A stretch of DNA of 64,000 nucleotides, from positions 141,375 through 205,374 of the forward strand of contig NZ_KB889618.1 in NCBI RefSeq assembly GCF_000372745.1, in the 5' to 3' direction. Every line of letters begins with the position of its first letter. Position 1 is the first letter of the stretch. Source of the stretch: Embleya scabrispora DSM 41855. GTDB lineage: Bacteria; Actinomycetota; Actinomycetes; Streptomycetales; Streptomycetaceae. The notes below the pieces were generated by a model. That model saw nothing but the letters and a program-made list of their open reading frames with translations. It was not told the origin of the DNA and did no database searches. Both the position numbers and the translations under genes were made by a program. Positions 7,880-16,529 of this stretch are shown here, one piece after another.

Positions 7880-9115
7880 ATGACCACCCCGCACGCCTTC
7901 CCCTTGGAGCCCACCCCGATCCATGTGCCCGACAAGGTCCTGGATGACCTGCGCGCCCGTCTCACATCGACCCGGCCGCCGCTGGACGAGGGCAACGGGG
8001 ACTGGTCCTACGGCGTCCCGGAGAGCTATCTCCGTGAGCTGCTCGCCTACTGGCGGGACGGCTACGACTGGCGCAGGGCCGAGGCCGCCATCAACGCGTA
8101 CGAGCACTACCAGGTGAGTGTCGCCGGTGTCCCGGTGCACTTCATGCGCAAGCCCGGCCGCGGCCCTCGCCCGATCCCGTTGATCCTCACCCACGGCTGG
8201 CCGTGGACGTTTTGGCACTGGTCGAAGGTGATCGACCCGCTCGCCGACCCGGCCGCGTTCGGCGGTGACCCCGCCGACGCGTTCGACGTCATCGTGCCGT
8301 CCCTGCCCGGCTTCGGTTTCCCCGGGCCGCTCACCGGCTTTTCGGACGTCAACTTCTGGAAGGTCTCCGACCTCTGGCACACCCTGATGACCGAGACGCT
8401 GGGGTACGAGAAGTACGCCGCCGGGGGCTGCGACATCGGCGGGATCGTCTCCAGCCAACTCGGCCACAAGTACCCGGACGAGCTCTACGGCATCCACATC
8501 GGCTCCGGGCTGCCGCTCGACTTCTTCACCGGTCCCCGCGCCTGGGACTTCGCTCGAAATCGGCCCCTTCCCGACGATCAGTCCGCCGACGTCCGCGCCC
8601 GGATCATCGAGCTGGACCACCGCTGGGCGCCCCACCTCGCCGTGCACATGCTCGACGGCGCCACCCTGGCCCACGGACTGAGCGACTCACCCGCCGGACT
8701 GCTCGCCTGGCTGCTGGAGCGCTGGAACGCCTGGAGTGACAACGGCGGCGACGTCGAGTCCGTCTTCACCAAGGACGACCTGCTCACCCACGCCACGATC
8801 TACTGGGTGAACAACTCCATCGCCACGTCGATGCGTTACTACGCCAACGCCAACCGCTACCCCTGGACCCCCGCCCACGACCGCACCCCGGTCGTGCAGA
8901 CCCCGGTCGGCCTCACCTTCGTCACGTACGAGAACCCGCCCGGCATCCGCACCGCCAACGAGCGCGTCCGGGCATTCGAGACCGGCCCGCAAGCCGATTG
9001 GTTCAACCACGTCAACGTCAACGCCCACGACCACGGTGGCCACTTCATCCCCTGGGAGAACCCCGACGCCTGGGTGAGCGACCTGCGCCGCACCTTTCAC
9101 GGCCGCAGGCCCTGA
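7880..9115 (+). CDS. Epoxide hydrolase family alpha/beta hydrolase
   Basis: A 411-residue protein; ATG 7880 is preceded by TAAGGA at a spacing of about nine bases. Residues 8-115 form the EHN (epoxide hydrolase N-terminal) lid domain typical of microsomal-type enzymes. The oxyanion motif HGWPW is at 105-109 and the nucleophile elbow is GGCDIGG with Asp185. The C-terminal histidine lies in HDHGGHFIPWENPD near residue 388. Asp rather than Ser at the elbow indicates epoxide or related ester-intermediate hydrolysis. There is no signal peptide, so it acts in the cytosol. It stands alone between remnants, so the substrate cannot be inferred from context. Confidence 0.9.
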   Translation: MTTPHAFPLEPTPIHVPDKVLDDLRARLTSTRPPLDEGNGDWSYGVPESYLRELLAYWRDGYDWRRAEAAINAYEHYQVSVAGVPVHFMRKPGRGPRPIPLILTHGWPWTFWHWSKVIDPLADPAAFGGDPADAFDVIVPSLPGFGFPGPLTGFSDVNFWKVSDLWHTLMTETLGYEKYAAGGCDIGGIVSSQLGHKYPDELYGIHIGSGLPLDFFTGPRAWDFARNRPLPDDQSADVRARIIELDHRWAPHLAVHMLDGATLAHGLSDSPAGLLAWLLERWNAWSDNGGDVESVFTKDDLLTHATIYWVNNSIATSMRYYANANRYPWTPAHDRTPVVQTPVGLTFVTYENPPGIRTANERVRAFETGPQADWFNHVNVNAHDHGGHFIPWENPDAWVSDLRRTFHGRRP

Positions 9116-9740
9116 ACGACCCTGCGGGCTGTCTGGTGACGGGCCAGGCGAAACGGGGACGCCACGTTACCCGCGACCTACTTCGCGGCTGGTGTCCGAG
9201 CCAGGACTCCCGGGCCGACGTGGGCGGCGTCGGCGATCTCCTCCCGGCTCGTGCCGCGTTCGCGCGCCAACACCACCGCCTGCCGCACGAGCCGGTCGAT
9301 GCGTTCGGCCAATCCGGCGCGACGGCCAAGGCGTCGCAGCCTGCTGCCGTCGGGCGGCCCGCGCGCCCGCCGGCACAAAACTCGCGCTGCCGTTCCCGAC
9401 GCAGGACCGGCCACGCAGCGCCCGGTCGATACCTCCGGCGTCGTGGAGACGGTCGAGGCCGAGTCGCCGCCGTTCCACCCGGTCGCCCCCGCCGAGCGGG
9501 AGGAGGCGACCGCGGCCGTGTTCGCCGCGCTGGACGGGCCGCCGCCTACGAGCACTTGGACCACGTCCGCCCCATCAGGACCGTCACCGGCTGCGATGTC
9601 CCACTGTGGCTGATCGCCGGCTTCGGAACCGAATCGGCAGGATTGCTATAGTCTCCGGCACTCGCCACCCATTCGGGTGGCCTCGGCCGGGTTGGTACCC
9701 GGTGGAGCCCGGCGTCCGACAGTGGAAGGGGTGCACCACC
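9116..9740. other. Mosaic of unassignable coding fragments (625 bp)
   Basis: A minus-strand fragment at 9178-9320 (ERIDRLVRQAVVLARERG, then SREEIADAAHVG) looks like the end of a small HTH protein. Plus-strand pieces at 9420-9540 (PVAPAEREEATAAVFAALDG) and 9550-9651 (DVPLWLIAGFGTESAG) look coding but are in different frames. No intact gene is present. Confidence 0.4.
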
Positions 9741-10775
9741 GTGGCCCGGCACAGATGGCCCGAAGGCAGCCAACCGCCACGCGCCGCCCGCCCGTGGCGA
9801 CAGCGTGGGCGGCATCGCCAACCATCGAGTGTGGCAGTTGCCCCGATCCTCGCGGTGGTCGCCGTCCTCGGCGTCGTGGCAGGCACCACCGCGCTTGGCC
9901 GAGCCGGCGGGGGCGGTGACGAGCACGTGGCCGAGGCCACATGGGTGCCCTCGCCGCCGACCGTCGCCGATGTGTCATCGTCGTCGCCGACTGCCGGCTC
10001 GGATTCACCCTCGTCCCCGCCGACGACCGACGCCAAGTCGTCCCCGTCGCCGCCGGTCACCGAGGCGGGCGGGCGGCCCCCCGCGAGCGCGCAGTCGCCC
10101 GCAGTTCCCACCGCTGTCGACGACAGCCGACAGTCTCCCTCGACCCTTGCCCGCGACAGGCCGTGGTCGCCCCTGCCGACACACGCCACGGCCGGTTCGG
10201 GACCGACGCGGTCCGCCGCCCCTCCCGCCGAGGCGATACCCCCGCGGCCCACCGACTCGACGACGCCGCCACCGCCACCGCCACCGACGCCGCCACCGAC
10301 GCCGCCACCGGCGCCGTCGACACGCCCGCCGCAGCCGCGCCTTTCCGTCTCCACGTCAGCGCCCGCAACCGGTTCGAAGCCATCCACGAACGGCGATTCC
10401 GCGGCGTTGGAGGAGCGCGTGCTGACCCTTGTCAACGTGGAACGGGGCAGAGCCGGCTGCGCCCCCGTGCGTAACGACGGCCCGCTTCGTGCCCTCGCCG
10501 CGGCGCACAGCAAGGACATGGCGGAACGCGGCTACTTCGCGCATGACACCCCGGACGGCAAGAGTCCGTGGGACCGGGCGGCGGCGGCCGGGGTCACGAA
10601 CCTCGCCGCGGAGAACATAGCTCGCGGGCAGGCGACCCCCGAGGCCGTGATGCAATCCTGGATGAACAGTTCGGGGCACCGCGCGAACATCGTCGACTGC
10701 AGTGCCACCTCGCTCGGCATCGGCGTGTACATCGGTTCCGGCGGCCCATGGTGGACGCAGGACTTCGGGCGGTGA
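9741..10775 (+). CDS. Secreted CAP (SCP/PR-1) domain protein with Pro/Ser/Thr-rich linker
   Basis: The GTG at 9741 is preceded by AAGGGGTG. The 344-residue product has a basic N-terminus, a hydrophobic segment at about 28-52 that acts as signal anchor or signal peptide, and about 150 residues of Ser/Pro/Thr-rich linker including a proline run near residues 175-195. The C-terminal CAP domain (about 215-344) carries LVNVERGRAGCAPV, AAAHSKDMAERGYFAH, and GHRANIVDCSATSLGIGVY. Cysteines in these motifs are placed for a disulfide. CAP proteins are extracellular; some bind lipids or act on peptidoglycan-associated targets, but this one's target is unknown. Confidence 0.85.
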   Translation: MARHRWPEGSQPPRAARPWRQRGRHRQPSSVAVAPILAVVAVLGVVAGTTALGRAGGGGDEHVAEATWVPSPPTVADVSSSSPTAGSDSPSSPPTTDAKSSPSPPVTEAGGRPPASAQSPAVPTAVDDSRQSPSTLARDRPWSPLPTHATAGSGPTRSAAPPAEAIPPRPTDSTTPPPPPPPTPPPTPPPAPSTRPPQPRLSVSTSAPATGSKPSTNGDSAALEERVLTLVNVERGRAGCAPVRNDGPLRALAAAHSKDMAERGYFAHDTPDGKSPWDRAAAAGVTNLAAENIARGQATPEAVMQSWMNSSGHRANIVDCSATSLGIGVYIGSGGPWWTQDFGR

Positions 10776-10789
10776 TGCCGCGCGGCCGT

Positions 10790-10997
10790 GATCGGTGCGG
10801 CCGGCCCCACCTGCGGATCCGCCGGTTCTCGTGGGCGGACAGGTTGTCGGGGATGAGGTATATCGGGGCGCCGTCGGGTCGTGCCGCGCGGATCGAGCGC
10901 AGGGCCGCCCAGGTCGGCGTGATGCCCTCGCGCCGGCGGGTCCGCGCGGCCGACGCCGCGCGGATCCGCGACTCGTCTCCGCCGGCCGAATGTTGAT
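10790..10997 (-). pseudogene. IS630-family transposase fragment
   Basis: The minus strand reads REGITPTWAALRSIRAARPD, then YLIPDNLSAHENRRIRRWG. This is the segment around the second catalytic Asp (in PDNLSAH) of the IS630 DDE domain. The N-terminal HTH region and the last catalytic residue are missing, and no inverted repeats are evident. Confidence 0.65.
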
Positions 10998-11761
10998 CGA
11001 AGCATCCGCGCGGTGCGTTGTCCCTCTCCCGACTCCCCGGTCCGCCGACGTGGGGTGAGCGCGTACGGCCACGATCACGACGGCGAGGGCACTGTGTGCG
11101 GCGCGACGTGGTGTGCGGGGAGCGGGCCCGAGCGCACGCCCAGCGGTTCGCGAGTACGAACTGCGCCTGTGGGCGGGCCGGTTGCCGACAAACCGGCTAC
11201 GGGAAGTGCGCGGGAACGTCCACGGGATACACATTTTCGACGTGCGCCTGGTCCACGCGATCACCCGCGCGGACGCTCGACAAGGAGTCCACGTCGAATG
11301 GCGGCGCCCGTCCCGCCATGCCCCGCCCCCTGTCGGTGGCGCGGCATGGCGGGACGGGCGGTGCATACCCGAGCGCCGGTGGGTGTGGGCGGCCGTGGCC
11401 GAGCACGAGACGGCCGGGTGAGGCGATGGTGCGGCCGCGCGTGATGCATGCCGGATCCATTGGCCGCGGAGCCGGTCGGGGTACGACTCGGCGGTCGCAC
11501 GGCACCCTCATGCAACCCGAAGCGTGGCTGCGGCGTGACGTTTGTGGATGCTCGCGTCGAGAACCCGGCGTCAGCAGCCGATACACCAACTGCCCACGGC
11601 GTTGCGACGATCGCGGGGTCGGCACCCGGTCGGCTCACCGAGCGAGCGTTCTCGCCGGAAACTGCGGCAGCCGATCCGGCGCGCACCCGCCCGCCGACGC
11701 CGACGCGGATGTCGACGATCGGTGGTCGTGCGCTTCGAGACGTATACGAAGGAGTAGCTTC
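10998..11761. other. Non-coding stretch upstream of the sphingomyelinase D gene (764 bp)
   Basis: No frame shows family resemblance. The region holds the 18-bp perfect inverted repeat at 11305-11360 and, at its end, the GAAGGAG ribosome site of the next gene. Confidence 0.5.
11305..11360. repeat. Perfect 18-bp inverted repeat with 20-base loop
   Basis: The arm CGCCCGTCCCGCCATGCC (11305-11322) is matched exactly by its reverse complement at 11343-11360. There is no U-tract on either side. It may be a terminator-like hairpin, an RNA structure or a relic of a palindromic mobile element. Confidence 0.7.
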
Positions 11762-12751
11762 TTGACCACTCACCTACGGCGTGTCACCCGCCCACGGATG
11801 TTACTGGCGCTGATGGCGGCCCTGTGCGGGCTCGTCGCCACCACCCTGCTCGGTACGACTCCGGCGGCGGCGGCCGATCAGCGTCAGGCGATCTATGCCA
11901 TCGCGCATCGGGTCGACACGCTGGACGGCGTGGACGCCGCGATCAACCACGGTGCCAACGCCATCGAGATCGACGTCTGTGCCTGGTGGAACCCGAACGA
12001 GTGGCGTGCCTGGCACGACTGTTCCTCGGCCGGTGAGAACCGGCTGGGCCCCAGCTTCGACGCCATGCTCGACCGCATCGTGTCCAACGCCAAGGCGGGG
12101 CGCCGGCTGGCGCTGGTCTGGCTGGACATCAAGGACCCGAACTACTGCGGGGAAGCGCCGAACCGCACGTGCAGCGTCGCCGGACTGCGGGACAAGGCAC
12201 AGCGCCTGACGGCGGCCGGGATCCAGGTTCTCTACGGCTTCTACGAGTACCACGGCGGCAGCACCCCGGACGTCGGCGGCAGGGGCTGGAAGAGCCTGGA
12301 AGGCAGGCTCGGCCCGCTGGAGGGCATCACCACCACCGGGACCCGCGACCAGGTCGTGAACGCGTTCGATCGATCCGGTTCCGGATTCCCGGCCGGCCGG
12401 CGGGCGATGGACTACGGCGACAGCGACATCACCAAGGGCTTCGGCAACTGCACCGAGGCCACCTGGAACACGTGCGCCGAATTGAAGAAGGGCGCCGGGG
12501 ACCGCGCCGCCGGACGACTCGCGGCCACACTGTCCTGGACGACCACCTACAACGACCCGTGGTACGTGGACAAACTCCTGGGCGACGCACGCGTGGACGG
12601 CATCATCGCGGGCTACGGGGCGTACACGGGGGTGCGCGACTACGACAACAACTGGCAATGCGGCAACGCCGTCAAGATGGTCCGTGACTGGGTGAACGCA
12701 CACAGCGGCACCCACCGCATGGCCAACAGCAGCGACCGCCTGTTCAGATAG
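11762..12751 (+). CDS. Secreted sphingomyelinase D / phospholipase D (GDPD-like toxin family)
   Basis: The TTG at 11762 is chosen because GAAGGAG lies seven bases upstream. The 329-residue product has a Sec signal peptide ending TPAAAAD near residue 38. Catalytic residues of the actinobacterial/spider SMase D family are in place: His49 (AIAHRVDTLDG), Glu69 and Asp71 (NAIEIDVCAW), His85 (WRAWHDCS), and Asp122 and Lys124 (LVWLDIKDPNY). The family cleaves the choline head group of sphingomyelin or lysophospholipids, usually with transphosphatidylation, using Mg2+. It acts outside the cell. No partner gene is adjacent. The long upstream region carries a perfect inverted repeat. Confidence 0.88.
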   Translation: MTTHLRRVTRPRMLLALMAALCGLVATTLLGTTPAAAADQRQAIYAIAHRVDTLDGVDAAINHGANAIEIDVCAWWNPNEWRAWHDCSSAGENRLGPSFDAMLDRIVSNAKAGRRLALVWLDIKDPNYCGEAPNRTCSVAGLRDKAQRLTAAGIQVLYGFYEYHGGSTPDVGGRGWKSLEGRLGPLEGITTTGTRDQVVNAFDRSGSGFPAGRRAMDYGDSDITKGFGNCTEATWNTCAELKKGAGDRAAGRLAATLSWTTTYNDPWYVDKLLGDARVDGIIAGYGAYTGVRDYDNNWQCGNAVKMVRDWVNAHSGTHRMANSSDRLFR

Positions 12752-13047
12752 CACCACGGGGCCCCGGGGCCGGAACACCGTTCCGCGCCCCGCGGGTCGC
12801 CCCGGGCCGTCGGCCGCCCCCGGTGTACTCCGGTGCGGCGCGCAGGTCGCGTGCCGCCGACATCGCGAGCCCGATCCCGCACACCGCGAGCATCACCGAG
12901 GCCGCGTCCGTCGCGCTCGGCACGGGCCACCGCCTTCTCGTGGGGGGACGCGGTGTGCGGCGGACAGGAAGATCACGTCGGGCTCCGGAGGGGACCCCGT
13001 GGCCGGGCTCGACCCCGGGTCGGCGTGCCGTGATGCGCTCGCCGGTG

Positions 13048-14286
13048 TCAACCGACCCCATGACCGCCGTGGTGAAGCCGGTAGTGCTGGGCGAGGAGAT
13101 CACGTCCGTAGTCGTTGCCGTTGGGCGCCCGCACGATGGTGTGCACGTGGTAGCGGGCGGGCTCGGGATTGGTGAGGAAGACACCGGGATGGTTGTCGTA
13201 CTCGACAAGGAGCACGGGTGAGTGGATCCGGTAGTAGAAGGCGCACTCGTCGTCGTGGCCGCCGCGCCAGGCGAACCGCGTCTCGTCGAAGTGATCACGG
13301 ACGAGCGCCAGGGTGCGCTCGGCCTGTGGCGGCGGGAGGCGGTCGAGATAGACCCGGATCAGCTCCACCAGACCGTCACGCTGGTCGGCCGGCAGGCTCG
13401 CCGCGACGATCCCTTCGGGAGGCAGGATGAGGTTGTCACTGCCCGCGCCGGCGAGATGCCGTCCGTTCCACGGGCCGGCGAGCTCGGGCGGAAGGTCTTC
13501 CGCGCGCAGCGACGACCCCATTAGGAACTCTTCCTCCCGGTGGGGGTCCAGCATGCGGCGGAACGTCAGGGCGACCTCGGTCTCGTCGCCCAGAGCGTGG
13601 ACGCCCTCGAACCGCCCCGTGCCGGTGGTCGGTTCGGCACCCAGGAACACGGGGGCGAGAATCACCTGCCCTCCGACGAAGACGCAGTGCAGGTCCACGT
13701 GATGACCCATCAGTTGCCATCCCCATGGGGAGTCGCCCGAGGGGGTTCCGAAGACGGTGAACCAGTAGGCGAACTCCGTAAGGGTGTCCCGGTAGTCGTC
13801 GATGAGTTCGCCCAGGTTCTCGTTGAGCGCCATCACCGCTCGCACCTGGGCGTAGCCGGCTCGGCTGAGACTCGCCTCGACGACGGCGAGTGCGCGGTCG
13901 CGGTCCCGGCCGGCGAGCCGTTCCAGGCGCATGCCCTTCGGGTGCCACGTCGGGATCGCGTTCGTCCACAACCGCCATTCCGGGGCATCCATCGGTAGGG
14001 CACCGACCACCCTCTGGTGGGGCGCCAGTCCGTCGAGGTAGGCCCGGGCCGCCGCGACGGCGGAGCTTGGGGATGTCCCCGCACCGTCGAGACGGTAGAG
14101 GCCCGGGCGCGGGGTGCCGTTCTCGGTGACGCCGACGTAAGGCTCGAGATGACGGCGTAGGCCGGCGGTCAGCTCGAAGGCCGCCTCCGGGGGCAGCAGG
14201 TCCTCGAACAGATGGGAGTCGACGATCGGCAGATCGCCACGAGTGGTCGGCAGGGGGAATTCTCCCGGGTGTCGCCGGTGAGACAT
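13048..14286 (-). CDS. DUF3500 domain protein
   Basis: A 412-residue protein that begins MSHRRHPGEFPL. Most of its length matches the DUF3500 family, with the C-terminal signature FYYRIHSPVLLVEYDNHPGV and then NPEPARYHVHTIVRAPNG. It is the last gene of a minus-strand operon and begins eight bases after the SnoaL-like gene. The biochemical role of DUF3500 is unknown. Its position beside a flavin monooxygenase, cupin and aldolase suggests a catabolic or tailoring enzyme. There is no signal peptide here. Confidence 0.88.
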   Translation of the reverse strand: MSHRRHPGEFPLPTTRGDLPIVDSHLFEDLLPPEAAFELTAGLRRHLEPYVGVTENGTPRPGLYRLDGAGTSPSSAVAAARAYLDGLAPHQRVVGALPMDAPEWRLWTNAIPTWHPKGMRLERLAGRDRDRALAVVEASLSRAGYAQVRAVMALNENLGELIDDYRDTLTEFAYWFTVFGTPSGDSPWGWQLMGHHVDLHCVFVGGQVILAPVFLGAEPTTGTGRFEGVHALGDETEVALTFRRMLDPHREEEFLMGSSLRAEDLPPELAGPWNGRHLAGAGSDNLILPPEGIVAASLPADQRDGLVELIRVYLDRLPPPQAERTLALVRDHFDETRFAWRGGHDDECAFYYRIHSPVLLVEYDNHPGVFLTNPEPARYHVHTIVRAPNGNDYGRDLLAQHYRLHHGGHGVG

Positions 14287-14294
14287 CGGTCTCC

Positions 14295-14783
14295 TTACTC
14301 GGTGGGTACGGCGAGGACGTCGCCCGGCACGAGGAAGCGGTTCTCGATCCGCCGGGAGGCGATGAGCCACCGACTCGCCGCTTCGTCCGGCTCGGCGACC
14401 CGGACGAAGCGGTCGAACACGTCGGCGACCAGTACCGGAACGGTCGTCGCGATGGGAGGATTTCCGTCCTGTGCGTAGAGCACGAGGGCGGATACGGCCT
14501 CGACGAGGTCGCTCTCGTGACGGAGGACGTGGAAGTTGGACATCAGGTGACGCGAGACGCGCGGTCCCCGTGCGGCGCGGTCGCTGTACACGCCGTCGAT
14601 CTCGTCGGCACCGCGGAAGGTCCTGCGTGAGAACGTCAGTTCGGCGTCGGCGGTGAAGAAGCCGGCGGCCGCCGAACCGTCACCGTGGTCGATCTCGAAC
14701 CACAGCGCCGTCACCAGCATCGACAGCTCGGTGTGCGCGAGTGCGAGGGTCGGCCTGCCGCCGGCCGGCGCGTCGGCGGTCAT
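14295..14783 (-). CDS. SnoaL-like (NTF2 fold) protein
   Basis: A 162-residue protein with the cone-shaped SnoaL-like fold pattern: LALAHTELSMLVTALWFEID, then FFTADAELTFSRRTFRGADE and RHLMSNFHVL. Members act as cyclases, dehydratases, hydroxylases or accessory subunits of ring-hydroxylating systems. The ATG overlaps the stop of the aldolase gene by four bases (ATGA), so the two are translationally coupled. This suggests it works on the same small cyclic or aromatic substrate. The catalytic residues cannot be assigned with confidence. Confidence 0.82.
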   Translation of the reverse strand: MTADAPAGGRPTLALAHTELSMLVTALWFEIDHGDGSAAAGFFTADAELTFSRRTFRGADEIDGVYSDRAARGPRVSRHLMSNFHVLRHESDLVEAVSALVLYAQDGNPPIATTVPVLVADVFDRFVRVAEPDEAASRWLIASRRIENRFLVPGDVLAVPTE

Positions 14784-15532
14784 GGGCCGACAGCCGTCGC
14801 GGCGGTGCGTACAGCGCTCACCAACGCGTGTGCGCCCTGACGCAGCATCGTGGTGTCGGCACCCAGGACGAGGAAGTCGTACCCACGATGAGCGAGCAAC
14901 TCCGAGGCGTTGCCCGAGGCCGTGGTCCCCAGGGTGATGCGGTGGTCGACACAGCGTTGTTCGGCCACTGCCACGAGGTTTGCCGACCTGCCGTCACCCT
15001 CGCGGAACCGCCCGGAGACCGCGAGATCGGTCGGGCCGATGAAGACCGCGTCGACGCCGGCGACCTCACCGATCTCGACGATCGCCGAGAGAGCTCCGAC
15101 ACTCTCGGCCTGGACCACGAGGCGGACCTCGTCGTTGCCGGACCGCAGGTAGTCGCCGAGAGCGTCGAGTCCCCACCGGCCGGCTCGCCCGGAGGGGCCG
15201 GCCCCGCGTCGTCCGAGCGGAGGGAAGCGAGTCGCTCGCACGGCGTCCCGCGCCCGGGCGGCGTCGTCGACCTGCGGGACGAACAGGCCGGCCGCACCCG
15301 CGTCGAGCGGGACCTGGACGTCGCGTGGCGCGGTGCCGGCGACCCGGACGAAGGGCGCGAGCCCGCAGCCACGGGCCAGCCCGATCATGATCGACATCGT
15401 GCGGATGTCGATCGCGCCGTGCTCGGCGTCGATCACGACGAAGTCGAACCCGGCGAGTGCGAGCAACTCGACGCTCTCCGGTGCGGGGAGCTTGACCCAG
15501 GCACCGAGCTGAGGGAACGAAACGGCCGTCAC
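14780..15532 (-). CDS. HpcH/HpaI-family class II aldolase
   Basis: A 250-residue protein starting at GTG 15532, which overlaps the upstream cupin stop by four bases (GTGA). The TIM-barrel signature residues of the family are present: FVVIDAEHGAIDIRTM, DAGAAGLFVPQVDDA, and AVFIGPTDLAVSG. These enzymes split 2-keto-4-hydroxy acids to pyruvate and an aldehyde with a divalent metal, as in homoprotocatechuate degradation. Family relatives also include citrate lyase beta-like proteins. Tight coupling with the monooxygenase operon supports a late step in ring or chain cleavage. Confidence 0.87.
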   Translation of the reverse strand: MTAVSFPQLGAWVKLPAPESVELLALAGFDFVVIDAEHGAIDIRTMSIMIGLARGCGLAPFVRVAGTAPRDVQVPLDAGAAGLFVPQVDDAARARDAVRATRFPPLGRRGAGPSGRAGRWGLDALGDYLRSGNDEVRLVVQAESVGALSAIVEIGEVAGVDAVFIGPTDLAVSGRFREGDGRSANLVAVAEQRCVDHRITLGTTASGNASELLAHRGYDFLVLGADTTMLRQGAHALVSAVRTAATAVGP

Positions 15533-16380
15533 AGGTGGGTTCCCTGGTATTCGCCGGCGTTGAGCACCCAACCCCGTGCGAGGAAATCCTCGCGCGGCGG
15601 GGCGAAGACGTCGATGAGCGTGTGCGGGCCTGCGCCCACGGCGCGAGTGGTGTGCACGACGGTCGGGGGGATCAGGGTCATCGAGGGACTACCGACCCGG
15701 ACGTGCTCATCGTCGCGCCACTCACTCATCCGGGGGGTCCACGGGACCCGGAGGTGATGGGCGTGGTCCCCGACGAGGGTCACCGACATCTGCTCGAAGT
15801 CCCCGTGGGAATGCGGCGAGAGCCGTTCGGTGTCGCGTGGCCCCTCGTGTACCGGAAACCAGTTCACCATCAGCGACGTCGTCCGGAAGATCCGGCCGAG
15901 GCGTCCCTCCTCGTCGGGTATGTCGCGCACGCGATGTATCCGGATCTCGTTGCCACCGGCGGTCTCGATGGGCTCCGGTAGCGGTGCGGTCCGCGGGTCG
16001 ACCCCGGCAGCGTGGTTGACGGCCCGCCTCATCTGCTCGTCGCAACGAGCGGTGAACACCCGCACCACCGTGGTCGACGCCGCCGCGTGCACAGCGCTGG
16101 TGCCGGCCGGTACGACGACGAGTGCAGGCTCGGACAGGGACACAGGTGCCCGGTCGTCGTGCTCCACGCCCACCACTGCGTCGTCCTGGACGAGCAGCAC
16201 GTACTCGTCGGGCAGGTCGTGCTCGGTGAGGCGGTCACCCGCTTCGAGCTCGGTGATCGCGACCACGAAGTTCCGGCCGCACACCGACCACGTCCGGCTG
16301 CCACCGGCAGAGACCAGGTCCGGATCACGCTCCGAAATCTCGTCGACGACGGAGGTTCCTACGATTGCAGCGATGGTCAT
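15529..16380 (-). CDS. Two-domain cupin protein
   Basis: A 283-residue protein. The ATG at 16380 is preceded by AGGAGAGG. Residues 40-125 form an N-terminal cupin (AGDRLTEHDLPDEYVLLVQD, then VVVPAGTSAVHAA) and residues 165-270 a second cupin with probable metal ligands (LSPHSHGDFEQMSVTL, then TLIPPTVVHTT). Bicupins include ring-cleaving dioxygenases, isomerases and oxalate-type enzymes. The second domain keeps the HxH...E and late His ligands, so it is the likelier active site. A 149-bp gap separates it from the monooxygenase gene, so an internal promoter is possible. Confidence 0.78.
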   Translation of the reverse strand: MTIAAIVGTSVVDEISERDPDLVSAGGSRTWSVCGRNFVVAITELEAGDRLTEHDLPDEYVLLVQDDAVVGVEHDDRAPVSLSEPALVVVPAGTSAVHAAASTTVVRVFTARCDEQMRRAVNHAAGVDPRTAPLPEPIETAGGNEIRIHRVRDIPDEEGRLGRIFRTTSLMVNWFPVHEGPRDTERLSPHSHGDFEQMSVTLVGDHAHHLRVPWTPRMSEWRDDEHVRVGSPSMTLIPPTVVHTTRAVGAGPHTLIDVFAPPREDFLARGWVLNAGEYQGTHL

Positions 16381-16529
16381 CAAACCTCTCCTGTACTGCC
16401 GCGTGGACGACATGGGCGTCCGGCCGGGCGGGCCGGGGCAACAATCGCGAGTTTCCGAGCGCACCGATCGACCGAGCCGGCGCATCGGCGCCGTGGACCG
16501 GCCGCCGTCGGCCGTCGGCGAGGATCGTC

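Noticed and set aside
10057..10383. Separate genes in the Ser/Pro-rich region of the CAP protein
   Set aside because: The open frames on both strands come from low-complexity codons of the linker in the CAP protein.
11305..11360. Intrinsic terminator
   Set aside because: The stem is strong but neither side has a U-rich run, and there is no gene ending nearby on either strand.
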